NCBI GenBank assembly: GCA_017516965.1
Contig: JAFXAP010000006.1
Location: 1 to 49,070, forward strand
Length of the DNA stretch: 49,070 nt
Reading direction: 5' to 3'
From: Clostridia bacterium
GTDB lineage: Bacteria > Bacillota > Clostridia > Oscillospirales > Acutalibacteraceae
Shown here: piece after piece, positions 7,850 to 14,097 of the stretch
How the letters are laid out: every line of letters starts with the position of its first letter
How positions within the stretch are numbered: the stretch's first letter is position 1
Notes under the pieces: generated by a model
What the model was told of the DNA's origin: nothing
What the model saw: the letters and a program-made list of their open reading frames with translations, nothing else
The model's database searches: none
Program-made: the position numbers and the translations under genes

Positions 7850-8656
7850 TTAACTTAAGTTTAACTTGCGGTCGAGCATAAAATACTCGAGCAAATAGAG
7901 CAAAAGGCTTACAATGGCTAAAAACACTATAATGCAAAGAACTACTATAAAAATAGTGGGTTTTACCATAGTTTTTTGCAGAGATATGAGTTTTTCGATA
8001 AGGGCAATGCCACCAAAAAGGTAGGCAAACTCTAAAACGCCTGACATTATGGTGGAGGTACCGTAATAAATACCGATTGCTGTAATAAGCTTTGCCTTTT
8101 TGGCAATTACCGAAGCTACTGTTATGCAACAAAAGGTAAACAGTACAGAAACAATAGTTACGAGTATGAAGAAAACAAATATTTCGAGTATGAAACCAAC
8201 GTCAAATATATCGAACTTATAGGTTTTGTCGATGGTGATTTCTTCATAAGGTAGGTTTATTGTTGAGATGGCGGTAAAAATGAGAACTTCAACCAACAAA
8301 GCCAAAGTGCTAACCGCAGAAGCGATGGTAGCAGATATGAGTTTTGAATTGAGCAGTTGACTGCGTTTTACAGGTAGTGTAAAGGTGAGATAGCCTTCGT
8401 CAGTAAAGAAGTTTTTGTAAAAACGAACGTAGATAAGAATGTGGCTTATCAGCGGTAAAGCCACCATAGCAATAATGGCTAAGAAAACTGAAAATCTTAA
8501 AAATATGGCTATGTATACCGGTAAATCATATTGCGGTGAATTGATTATTAAATTGCATCCTCCACCTATGAGTGTGGCTACAAAAGAAGCCAGAGCCGCA
8601 ATCCACCAGTATTTCATCATTGATTTTAAATCGTATTTTAAAAGTTTTTTTAGCAT
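7850..8656 (-). CDS. ABC-2-type transporter permease
   Basis: This 268-residue polytopic membrane protein begins MLKKLLKYDLKSMMKYWW, a typical cytoplasmic lead-in of ABC-2 permeases. About six hydrophobic segments follow, at roughly 18-38, 48-75, 108-132, 150-180, 190-215 and 232-258. The ATPase gene directly upstream overlaps it by 7 bp, so the two should form one transporter. The substrate is unknown; related GntR-ABC systems export or respond to cell-envelope-active antibiotics and peptides. Confidence 0.82.
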   Translation of the reverse strand: MLKKLLKYDLKSMMKYWWIAALASFVATLIGGGCNLIINSPQYDLPVYIAIFLRFSVFLAIIAMVALPLISHILIYVRFYKNFFTDEGYLTFTLPVKRSQLLNSKLISATIASAVSTLALLVEVLIFTAISTINLPYEEITIDKTYKFDIFDVGFILEIFVFFILVTIVSVLFTFCCITVASVIAKKAKLITAIGIYYGTSTIMSGVLEFAYLFGGIALIEKLISLQKTMVKPTIFIVVLCIIVFLAIVSLLLYLLEYFMLDRKLNLS

Positions 8657-9351
8657 CTGAATACCTCCCTAAACAGCATATCGAGTGATTTGCCGTTTTC
8701 AATTCGCGCTTGTTCGGCATTACCTGAAGCAAGAATTTGACCGCCGAAGGACAAAAATACATAATCATCAAGCACCTGCTCGACATCGGTGATAAGATGT
8801 GTTGTGATAATGATTGTAGCCTCGGGGTTGTAGTTGCTTACAATGGTGCTTAAAATATATTCGCGCGCCGCGGGGTCGACACCTGCGATTGGTTCATCAA
8901 GCAAATAGAGTTTTGCGTCGCGAGACATAACCAAAATGAGTTGAACCTTTTCTTTAGTACCTTTTGAAAGGGATTTTAATTTGTCCTTAGGATTTATGTT
9001 AAGGTCATAAAGTAGTTTGAAGGCGCGTTCGGCATTAAAGTCGGAATAAAATTCTTCAAAGTACATTATAAGTTCTTCGACCCTCATCCAAGAATTAAAG
9101 TAGGTTCGCTCGGGAAGGTATGAAATGATGGCGTTGCTGTGCTCACCAATGGGGTTGCCATCAACCAAAATCTCGCCGCTATCGGGTTGTAAAAGACCAG
9201 AGATGAGTTTGATTAAGGTGGATTTACCGCAACCGTTAGGTCCTAAAAGCCCCACGATTTTACCTGCAGGAATTTGTAGATTAAGATTGTTAAGAACCTT
9301 TGTGCCTTTTTTGTAAGACTTGGTTAAGTTTTTACACTCTAGTATGTTCAA
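8650..9351 (-). CDS. ABC transporter ATP-binding protein (YtrB/BcrA-like)
   Basis: This 233-residue ABC ATPase has Walker A GPNGCGKST (residues 37-45), signature LSKGTKEKVQL near 128, Walker B LYLLDEP near 148, and a switch His in TTHLITDVE. The start is a TTG that overlaps the TGA stop of the GntR gene (TTGA), indicating translational coupling. It energises the permease encoded next. The short length without a C-terminal extension is usual for the class. Confidence 0.93.
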   Translation of the reverse strand: MNILECKNLTKSYKKGTKVLNNLNLQIPAGKIVGLLGPNGCGKSTLIKLISGLLQPDSGEILVDGNPIGEHSNAIISYLPERTYFNSWMRVEELIMYFEEFYSDFNAERAFKLLYDLNINPKDKLKSLSKGTKEKVQLILVMSRDAKLYLLDEPIAGVDPAAREYILSTIVSNYNPEATIIITTHLITDVEQVLDDYVFLSFGGQILASGNAEQARIENGKSLDMLFREVFRC

Positions 9352-9707
9352 GTTAATTCCTCCCTTAACATTGTAATGATTTCATCATTTGAAAGTCCTA
9401 AATTACGGGTGCTTTTTACAAAACTTTTTATTGTTTGTTCTGCAGTTTTTTTGCGACAGCTTTCAATAATATCTGTGTTATCGGTAACGTATCGCCCGAT
9501 AGTTCCCTTAGAGACAATTAGCCCCTCTTTTTCGAGTTCTGAAAAAGCGTGTTGAACGGTGTTGGGATTAACTGCCGCTTCGATTGCAAGTTGACGCACG
9601 GAGGGGATTTGTTCACCGCTTTTGTATTCGCCTGATAATACCGACAGGGTAATACGTTCGGCAATTTGCAAATAGATGAGTTTATCGGAAGTAAAACTCC
9701 AAGCCAT
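9348..9707 (-). CDS. GntR-family regulator, YtrA subfamily
   Basis: I place the start at MAWSFTSDKLIYLQ because AAAGGAG lies 7 bp upstream; the longer reading has no ribosome site. The 119-residue protein has the winged helix at residues about 10-75 (IAERITLSVLSGEYKSGEQI, then PSVRQLAIEAAVNPNTVQHA) and only a short C-terminal helical tail, the hallmark of the YtrA subfamily. These proteins repress their own ABC operon. Here the gene is the first of four and an inverted repeat overlaps the promoter, fitting autoregulation. Confidence 0.9.
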   Translation of the reverse strand: MAWSFTSDKLIYLQIAERITLSVLSGEYKSGEQIPSVRQLAIEAAVNPNTVQHAFSELEKEGLIVSKGTIGRYVTDNTDIIESCRKKTAEQTIKSFVKSTRNLGLSNDEIITMLREELT

Positions 9708-9722
9708 AGCAAGACTCCTTTC

Positions 9723-9744
9723 TTGTATTACTGTGATAGTACAA
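9723..9744. promoter_or_regulatory. probable YtrA-type operator
   Basis: TTGTATTA, 6 nt, TAGTACAA form an 8-bp inverted repeat with one mismatch. It lies at the transcription start region just downstream of the -10 box of the GntR operon and fits self-repression by the encoded GntR protein. Confidence 0.6.
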
Positions 9745-9772
9745 TAATACAATGTTTTGGTTTATGTGTCAA
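9744..9772 (-). promoter_or_regulatory. promoter of the GntR-ABC operon
   Basis: On the minus strand a consensus TTGACA (9767-9772) is separated by exactly 17 bp from TATTAT (9744-9749). This is a strong match to a vegetative promoter. Confidence 0.75.
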
Positions 9773-9802
9773 GTATAGTTACAAAAGTGTAATATATGTA
9801 AC

Positions 9803-9835
9803 AAAAAAGAACGAGGTTAAACTCGTTCTTTTTTT
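9803..9835 (-). terminator. intrinsic terminator overlapping the end of the CLC gene
   Basis: AAAAAAGAACGAG pairs with CTCGTTCTTTTTTT around a 6-nt loop. The right arm encodes the last codons (KKERV) of the CLC protein and the stop codon lies in the loop, so the coding sequence ends inside its own terminator. T tracts on both strands make it bidirectional. Confidence 0.8.
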
Positions 9836-11025
9836 GCGTTTTTTATTAGTTTAAAAATATCTTTTGTATTATAAAGACCCTGATATCTTGCTATAAGAAA
9901 ACTTACAATTACTAATGGCGCTATAAAGGTTAAGTATTTAAAACCAAACATTTCGCCGCAAAGCAAAACTGTGGCAAAGGGGCACTTGGTGGCGCTGACA
10001 AAAAGGACTGCCATACCAACTGCGGCGCCCACGCCAATGGGTAAACCGAGTAAGAGTGATAGCGCGCCGCCGAGGGTTGCGCCGATAAATAGTGTGGGGA
10101 TTATTTCGCCACCCTTGTAGCCTACTGATACACAAATGACGGTAAAAAGCAATTTTAAAGCAAAGGCTTCGTATTTAACCGAGCCTTCAAATACCTGGGT
10201 TATGATGTTAACACCGCCGCCGTTGTAATCCTGATTGCCGATTAAAAGTGTTAAAATCACAATTATTATACCACCGACGGCTATGCGTAAAAATTCGTTT
10301 TTAAATATTTTTTTAGCAAAAGTTTTGCCGAGGCTTAATCCCTTGCAAAAGGTGAATGCAACCAAAATACCTGCAAGAGATATTACGCATATCTTTAATA
10401 AAAAAGAAAGGGAAAACTGTGGCGCGTTACCGATAATGAATCTTTCGGGGTGTATTTGTAACAGTTGCGCTACAATGAAAGACGTAACACTAGAGACTAA
10501 CACCGGTAGCGCAGCCGCAAGGCAAAGGCGTGTCGTTATAACTTCGAGCACAAAAACACAAGCGGCAATTGGAGTGCCGAAAACGGCGGAAAATAATGCC
10601 GCCATACCGCACATAACGGTTATGTGACGGGAGGTTTCATCTAATTTGAAGATGTGCGATAGGGTATTTGCAACGCCGCCGCCGATTTGAAGCGCGGCAC
10701 CCTCACGACCTGATGATGAACCAAAAAGGTGAGAAATGCAACTACCCAGAAAAATTGCAGGGGTAAGACCTAAGGGGAGATTTTGCTCGGTGCGGACACA
10801 GTCAAAAACATTTGTGGTACCGATGTTTTTGACGCGACATAGTTTATAAATGCTAACCGAAAGCAAACCGCCAAGTGGCAGTAGAAATAAAATCCAGTTG
10901 TGTTGCGCGCGTATATCGGTTACAAAACCTACCGATTTTGAAAAAGCGGCGCCAACAAGACCGCAAATAGCGCCTGATAATATAGCGAGTAGCAGCCATA
11001 AGGCATATTTTTTAATAATTTTCAA
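9817..11025 (-). CDS. CLC-family anion/proton antiporter, fluoride (CLC-F)-like
   Basis: This 402-residue polytopic membrane protein is of CLC type. The gating-glutamate motif is GREGAALQIGGG (Glu108), preceded by LTPAIFLGSCISHLFGSSSG. Further motifs are FGTPIAACVFVLEV and GYKGGEIIPTLFIGATLGG near residue 300. The canonical chloride-filter GSGIP motif is absent, and the GREG and KGGE-P segments resemble CLC-F fluoride/proton antiporters more than chloride CLCs. That subtype is my inference. A TTG start has AGAAGG 8 bp upstream. It lies 2 bp after the broken SulP gene, so it may depend on that gene's promoter. Confidence 0.85.
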   Translation of the reverse strand: MKIIKKYALWLLLAILSGAICGLVGAAFSKSVGFVTDIRAQHNWILFLLPLGGLLSVSIYKLCRVKNIGTTNVFDCVRTEQNLPLGLTPAIFLGSCISHLFGSSSGREGAALQIGGGVANTLSHIFKLDETSRHITVMCGMAALFSAVFGTPIAACVFVLEVITTRLCLAAALPVLVSSVTSFIVAQLLQIHPERFIIGNAPQFSLSFLLKICVISLAGILVAFTFCKGLSLGKTFAKKIFKNEFLRIAVGGIIIVILTLLIGNQDYNGGGVNIITQVFEGSVKYEAFALKLLFTVICVSVGYKGGEIIPTLFIGATLGGALSLLLGLPIGVGAAVGMAVLFVSATKCPFATVLLCGEMFGFKYLTFIAPLVIVSFLIARYQGLYNTKDIFKLIKNAKKERV

Positions 11026-11027
11026 AA

Positions 11028-11432
11028 TTATGCCTTCTTTCTAAATCTTTTAACTAACATAATTACAAAGTGAAGCGCCAGACCTATTATTATTGCGACT
11101 ACCAAATCAAATACAACGGTAAGCACAAAGGTGAGAACCATTATAATAATATCGGTAACGTTTTTTTGTTTTATTATTTTTACAAAACTGTGCCATTCAC
11201 TCATATTATAGGCTACTATAAATAGTATTGCGGCAATGGTAGGCATAGGTATTAGTTTTGCGCAGGGCATTAAAAACATCACAACCAGTAACAAAACAAT
11301 TGCAAGCGCGATTGAAAGCGGTAGGGCAATGATTGCAACAATTATACCTGCTATGATATCATTTAACAGTTGACTTTTGGTGTAGGTTTTAAGTGTTTCA
11401 AAAAATTTTGGTTTTAAATAAAAATCTCTCAT
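11028..11432 (-). pseudogene. SulP-type anion permease with a large in-frame internal deletion
   Basis: The start is MRDFYLKPKFFETL, with AAGGGG upstream. The 134-residue product joins the N-terminus of a SulP permease (LLNDIIAGIIVAIIALPLSI, the first transmembrane segment) directly to the C-terminal transmembrane part (VLLLVVMFLMPCAKLIPMP, then TIAAILFIVAYNMSEWHSF). Normal SulP proteins are about 500-560 residues with 10-14 membrane segments and a C-terminal STAS domain; here the central part and STAS are missing. The junction is around LAI/VLLL, near base 11317. The reading frame is preserved, but transport is very unlikely. The upstream promoter and ribosome site may still serve the CLC gene 2 bp downstream. 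Confidence 0.75.
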
Positions 11433-11533
11433 AATAATCCCCTTAATCAAACCACAGCATTATATCATATTAAAATTAAAAAGTCCATTGTTAAACTTAA
11501 TAAAAAGCGGTTGTAATTTGAAAGGTGGGTTTG

Positions 11534-11562
11534 TTGACTTTTTGAAGAGTTTATGCTAAAAT
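11534..11562 (+). promoter_or_regulatory. promoter of the phosphopantetheinyl transferase gene
   Basis: TTGACT (11534-11539), a 17-bp spacer and TAAAAT (11557-11562) lie 60 bp before the ATG. Confidence 0.6.
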
Positions 11563-11622
11563 GCAAGGGATTTTTACGGTGTGAGCATTATATTTTAAAA
11601 ATTAACAAAGGGTGGTGGTAAT

Positions 11623-12249
11623 ATGATTTGTTCTTTGTCTGTTGTAGACGTGTATGTTGCTACAATTCCAAAGCAGATAGATTTTACCCCACTTTACCCT
11701 GTTGAGCGCCAGCAGGAAATAGATACTGTAAAAAATGAAAAAACAAAGCGCCAAAAATGGTGCTCTTGGAAGTTGTTGGAATATGCTATGGAGCGCTCAT
11801 TTGGAATAAAGATGAGTGAATGCTCTTTTTTAAAAAGTGATAACGGCAAGTGGGGTAGTGACGCTTTTGAGTTTTCACTGTCGCATTGTGATGGCGCGGT
11901 AGCGGTAGCGGTGGCAAAAAAGAGCATTGGCGTTGACATTGAAAAAAAGCGCTCGTTTAAGTATGAAAAATTATTTGATAAAATACTTAACGAAAATGAA
12001 AAAGCAGTTTATTTAAAAAAGGATGAGTGTGAGCGCCAAGATTTTTTACTTGAAAAATGGACAGCCAAAGAAAGTTTGTTTAAATGCGGTGGCGGCAAAA
12101 CTTTTTTACCTCGTGAACACGACACGCTGGGTGGTAACGTTTTTACAAAAAGATTGACTTTAGACACAGATGATTATGTGCTTTCTGTGGCTACTGATAC
12201 ACCAAAAGACATACGCGTGTATAGTGATTTGGATGTTTTTAAAAAATAA
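11623..12249 (+). CDS. Sfp-type 4'-phosphopantetheinyl transferase
   Basis: This 208-residue cytoplasmic enzyme transfers phosphopantetheine from CoA to a Ser of carrier proteins. Both core motifs are present: GVDIE at 103-107 (Mg2+-binding Asp105 and Glu107) and WTAKES at 146-151 (Lys149, Glu150). A SLSHCDG segment before them matches the usual SxSH element. It stands alone with its own promoter, so its carrier-protein partner (peptide, polyketide or fatty-acid synthase) is not seen here. The ribosome site is GGTGGT. The gene ends directly against the hairpin array. Confidence 0.92.
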   Translation: MICSLSVVDVYVATIPKQIDFTPLYPVERQQEIDTVKNEKTKRQKWCSWKLLEYAMERSFGIKMSECSFLKSDNGKWGSDAFEFSLSHCDGAVAVAVAKKSIGVDIEKKRSFKYEKLFDKILNENEKAVYLKKDECERQDFLLEKWTAKESLFKCGGGKTFLPREHDTLGGNVFTKRLTLDTDDYVLSVATDTPKDIRVYSDLDVFKK

Positions 12250-12635
12250 AAAAGACAGTCAATAGAGGCACCCTCCGTAAGGAAGGTGCCTCAGTTATAT
12301 TCGCCAAAGGCGAGTTATATTGCTTCGCAGTTATATTATACTACGCATAGTTATATTGCCCTTCGGGCAGTTTTAAGGGCGGATATAATATCACGAAAAC
12401 CGATAGGTTTTCATATCACTCTTTAGAAATATCTCGCCTTTGGCGAGGTATTCTAAAGAATATCACTGTGAGACCTGTCTCACAATATCACTTATTATTC
12501 TTATCTTTGAGATAGGTTAATTTTAAAGTATGTAACCCACTATGACACTTTCTACAGATAAGTGTCAATTTTTATATAAAAAGAAAGTAGGGAGAACACT
12601 TCTTTACGAAGTGTCTCCCTACGACTGTCTTTTTT
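12248..12635. repeat. 388-bp array of short hairpins separated by AGTTATATT and ATATCAC spacers
   Basis: The array is framed by a perfect 13-bp inverted repeat (AAAAAAGACAGTC 12248-12260; complement 12623-12635, ending in six Ts). Left arm: hairpins at 12265-12292, 12302-12312 (CGCCAAAGGCG), 12322-12328 (GCTTCGC), an 11-nt weak unit, and 12358-12368 (GCCCTTCGGGC). Exact AGTTATATT lies between them at 12293, 12313, 12329 and 12349. Right arm: exact ATATCAC at 12388, 12413, 12460 and 12485 alternates with stems at 12395-12412, 12420-12459 and 12467-12484. Further stems are at 12544-12566 and 12587-12622. GTTATATT and AATATCAC are complementary at 7 of 8 bases, and the 12302 hairpin is the reverse complement of the tip of the 12420 hairpin, so the whole is a large imperfect palindrome. 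No reading frame is present. Confidence 0.85.
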
Positions 12636-12636
12636 A

Positions 12637-13515
12637 TTATAGTTTTGAGAGTAGTTGATTTATGTTGTGGTCAGAATATTCGATTTCACCGGAATAAAGT
12701 CGGGCGATTTCGAGAAGTTCTTGCATGGTATTTGAGGTGTTAATAGACTTTATAACTTTGTAGATAAGCACCGCAAACAAAACGCGTTCTTTTAGCTTGT
12801 CGTCATATTGGCAATCGGTGAAATGCCTGAAAATAAGATATACAAGTAGTTGCTCATAGGCGGTGTCAAGCGAAGTATCAGGCGCATTGGATTCGATGCC
12901 GTTTTTTATTCTTAGCAGGTAGTTGTCCCAAGCGGTATCTAATTTTTCAAGACCTTGGAAAACCGTATACCAGTCTACACCTGAAGGTAGTTTAGCATCA
13001 ATGAGGTTTAGCATATTGTTTATGCGCTCATCAATGGGTTGAGTTCGATCTTGTAAAATATTAAAGAGTTTTTCTCTGAAATTTATGAGGGGTATTTGTT
13101 TTATGTTATTTGGTAAGTTAAGTTTAGTTTTTTCTTTGTTTGTCAGTATGATTTGTGCCGCTGCTTCGCAGGTAAGACCCAGACCGATCTCGGTAAAATC
13201 CTCATAAAAATTGCGAAAACGTGGGTGGTCGCTACAAATTTGACATAGCATATCTTCACCAAGGTTTGTAATTATGTCGCAGAGTCCGTTATTGTTTAAA
13301 AAAGGGCAACGCTCGTTTGCCGCTAATTTAAAGTGTGGCGCATCGATAAGGCTTATATTAGATTTTAGCCTTGAGGCGAACTCACCCTCTAGATTATTGT
13401 ATTTTTTTAAGGTTGTGTCATCGATATCAATCTCCCAACCGATGCAACAGGAATGGTGGCAACGGTCGGAAATGCATTTGAATTTATTATAATAATCGGG
13501 TGTTATTGTTAGCAT
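12637..13515 (-). CDS. FliB-family protein (flagellin lysine-N-methylase-like), Cys-rich
   Basis: The start is MLTITPDYYNKF, because AAAGGA precedes that ATG; the longer frame is unsupported. The 292-residue protein has the family's N-terminal cysteine cluster (CISDRCHHSCCIGWEIDIDD, Cys14, 19, 23, 24) and a second set (CPFLNNNGLCDI, MLCQICSDHPR, LGLTCEAAAQ). Together these resemble a metal/Fe-S centre. FliB methylates flagellin lysines in enterobacteria, but relatives are widespread in Clostridia with no flagellin gene nearby, as here, so the substrate is uncertain. It ends against the hairpin array. Confidence 0.8.
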   Translation of the reverse strand: MLTITPDYYNKFKCISDRCHHSCCIGWEIDIDDTTLKKYNNLEGEFASRLKSNISLIDAPHFKLAANERCPFLNNNGLCDIITNLGEDMLCQICSDHPRFRNFYEDFTEIGLGLTCEAAAQIILTNKEKTKLNLPNNIKQIPLINFREKLFNILQDRTQPIDERINNMLNLIDAKLPSGVDWYTVFQGLEKLDTAWDNYLLRIKNGIESNAPDTSLDTAYEQLLVYLIFRHFTDCQYDDKLKERVLFAVLIYKVIKSINTSNTMQELLEIARLYSGEIEYSDHNINQLLSKL

Positions 13516-13644
13516 AAAAATGTCCTTTGTGGTGTTTTTTATGAATATAACATAAATTACACTAACAGTCAACTTGCACCTAATTTGTTGTTTATAAATT
13601 ATAATGAAAAATATTTTAAATTTGTGTTGACTTAATTGACAAGT

Positions 13645-13688
13645 TTCAAAAGTGAAGAATGAAAAGTGAAGAGTTAATAGTGAAAAAG
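13645..13688. repeat. short degenerate AAAGTGAAGA-type repeats
   Basis: Imperfect AAGTGAAGAA / AAAGTGAAGA / TAGTGAAAAA units follow one another in the gap between the FliB-like gene and the tRNAs. No function is visible. Confidence 0.3.
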
Positions 13689-13689
13689 T

Positions 13690-13725
13690 AAAATCGACAA
13701 ACCTCTGTTGAGATTTGTCGATTTT
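13690..13725 (-). terminator. terminator of the tRNA transcript
   Basis: AAAATCGACAAA pairs with its exact complement at 13714-13725 around a 12-nt loop, giving a T-tailed hairpin on the minus strand immediately after the tRNA-Trp 3' end. Confidence 0.8.
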
Positions 13726-13799
13726 GGCAGGGGTAGAAGGACTCGAACCCTCACAAACGGTTTTGGAGACCGGTGTGCTACCATTGACACCATACCCCT
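13725..13799 (-). tRNA. tRNA-Trp (anticodon CCA), 3' CCA encoded
   Basis: The minus strand folds as a cloverleaf of 75 nt including CCA. The acceptor AGGGGTA pairs with TACCCCT, the anticodon loop is CTCCAAA inside the CCGGT/ACCGT stem, and the T-loop is GGTTCGAGTCC. The anticodon CCA reads UGG (Trp). Confidence 0.95.
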
Positions 13800-13808
13800 A
13801 TAAATAAA

Positions 13809-13885
13809 TGGTGGACCAACAGGGACTCGAACCCCGGACCAACCGGTTATGAGCCGGTTGCTCTAACCAACTGAGCTATTGGTCC
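13809..13885 (-). tRNA. tRNA with anticodon CAT (Met elongator or Ile2), 3' CCA encoded
   Basis: A 77-nt cloverleaf including CCA: acceptor GGACCAA with TTGGTCC, D-arm AGCTCAGTTGGTTAGAGC, anticodon loop CTCATAA on the stem ACCGG/CCGGT, and T-arm GGGGTTCGAGTCCC. CAU may be elongator Met or Ile2 (lysidine-modified). The sequence resembles Gram-positive Ile2 tRNAs starting GGACC, but I cannot decide. It is cotranscribed 9 bp upstream of tRNA-Trp. Confidence 0.93.
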
Positions 13886-14097
13886 ACATACAGCCGTCAG
13901 TTGACAGCAAAAATTATTATACATTTATTTTTTTATTTTGTCAACATAAATTTTAAATATTTTTATGGCGAAAAAAATTGAATTGGTTCGTTTCAAATTC
14001 ACTCTATTAAACATCATCAAATGTCCTAAAATAATCAAAAAATGTCTTGAATATGATAAATTTTGTTTTTTATAATGGGTATAAAGGAGATGATTTT

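Noticed and set aside
11433-11622. Fluoride or other riboswitch upstream of the SulP/CLC genes
   Set aside because: I looked for the conserved fluoride-motif core on the minus strand and could not recognise it.
12293-12491. CRISPR-like array of short repeats (AGTTATATT or ATATCAC)
   Set aside because: Repeats are only 7-9 bp and the spacers are hairpins of variable length with mirrored arms; no cas genes are present.
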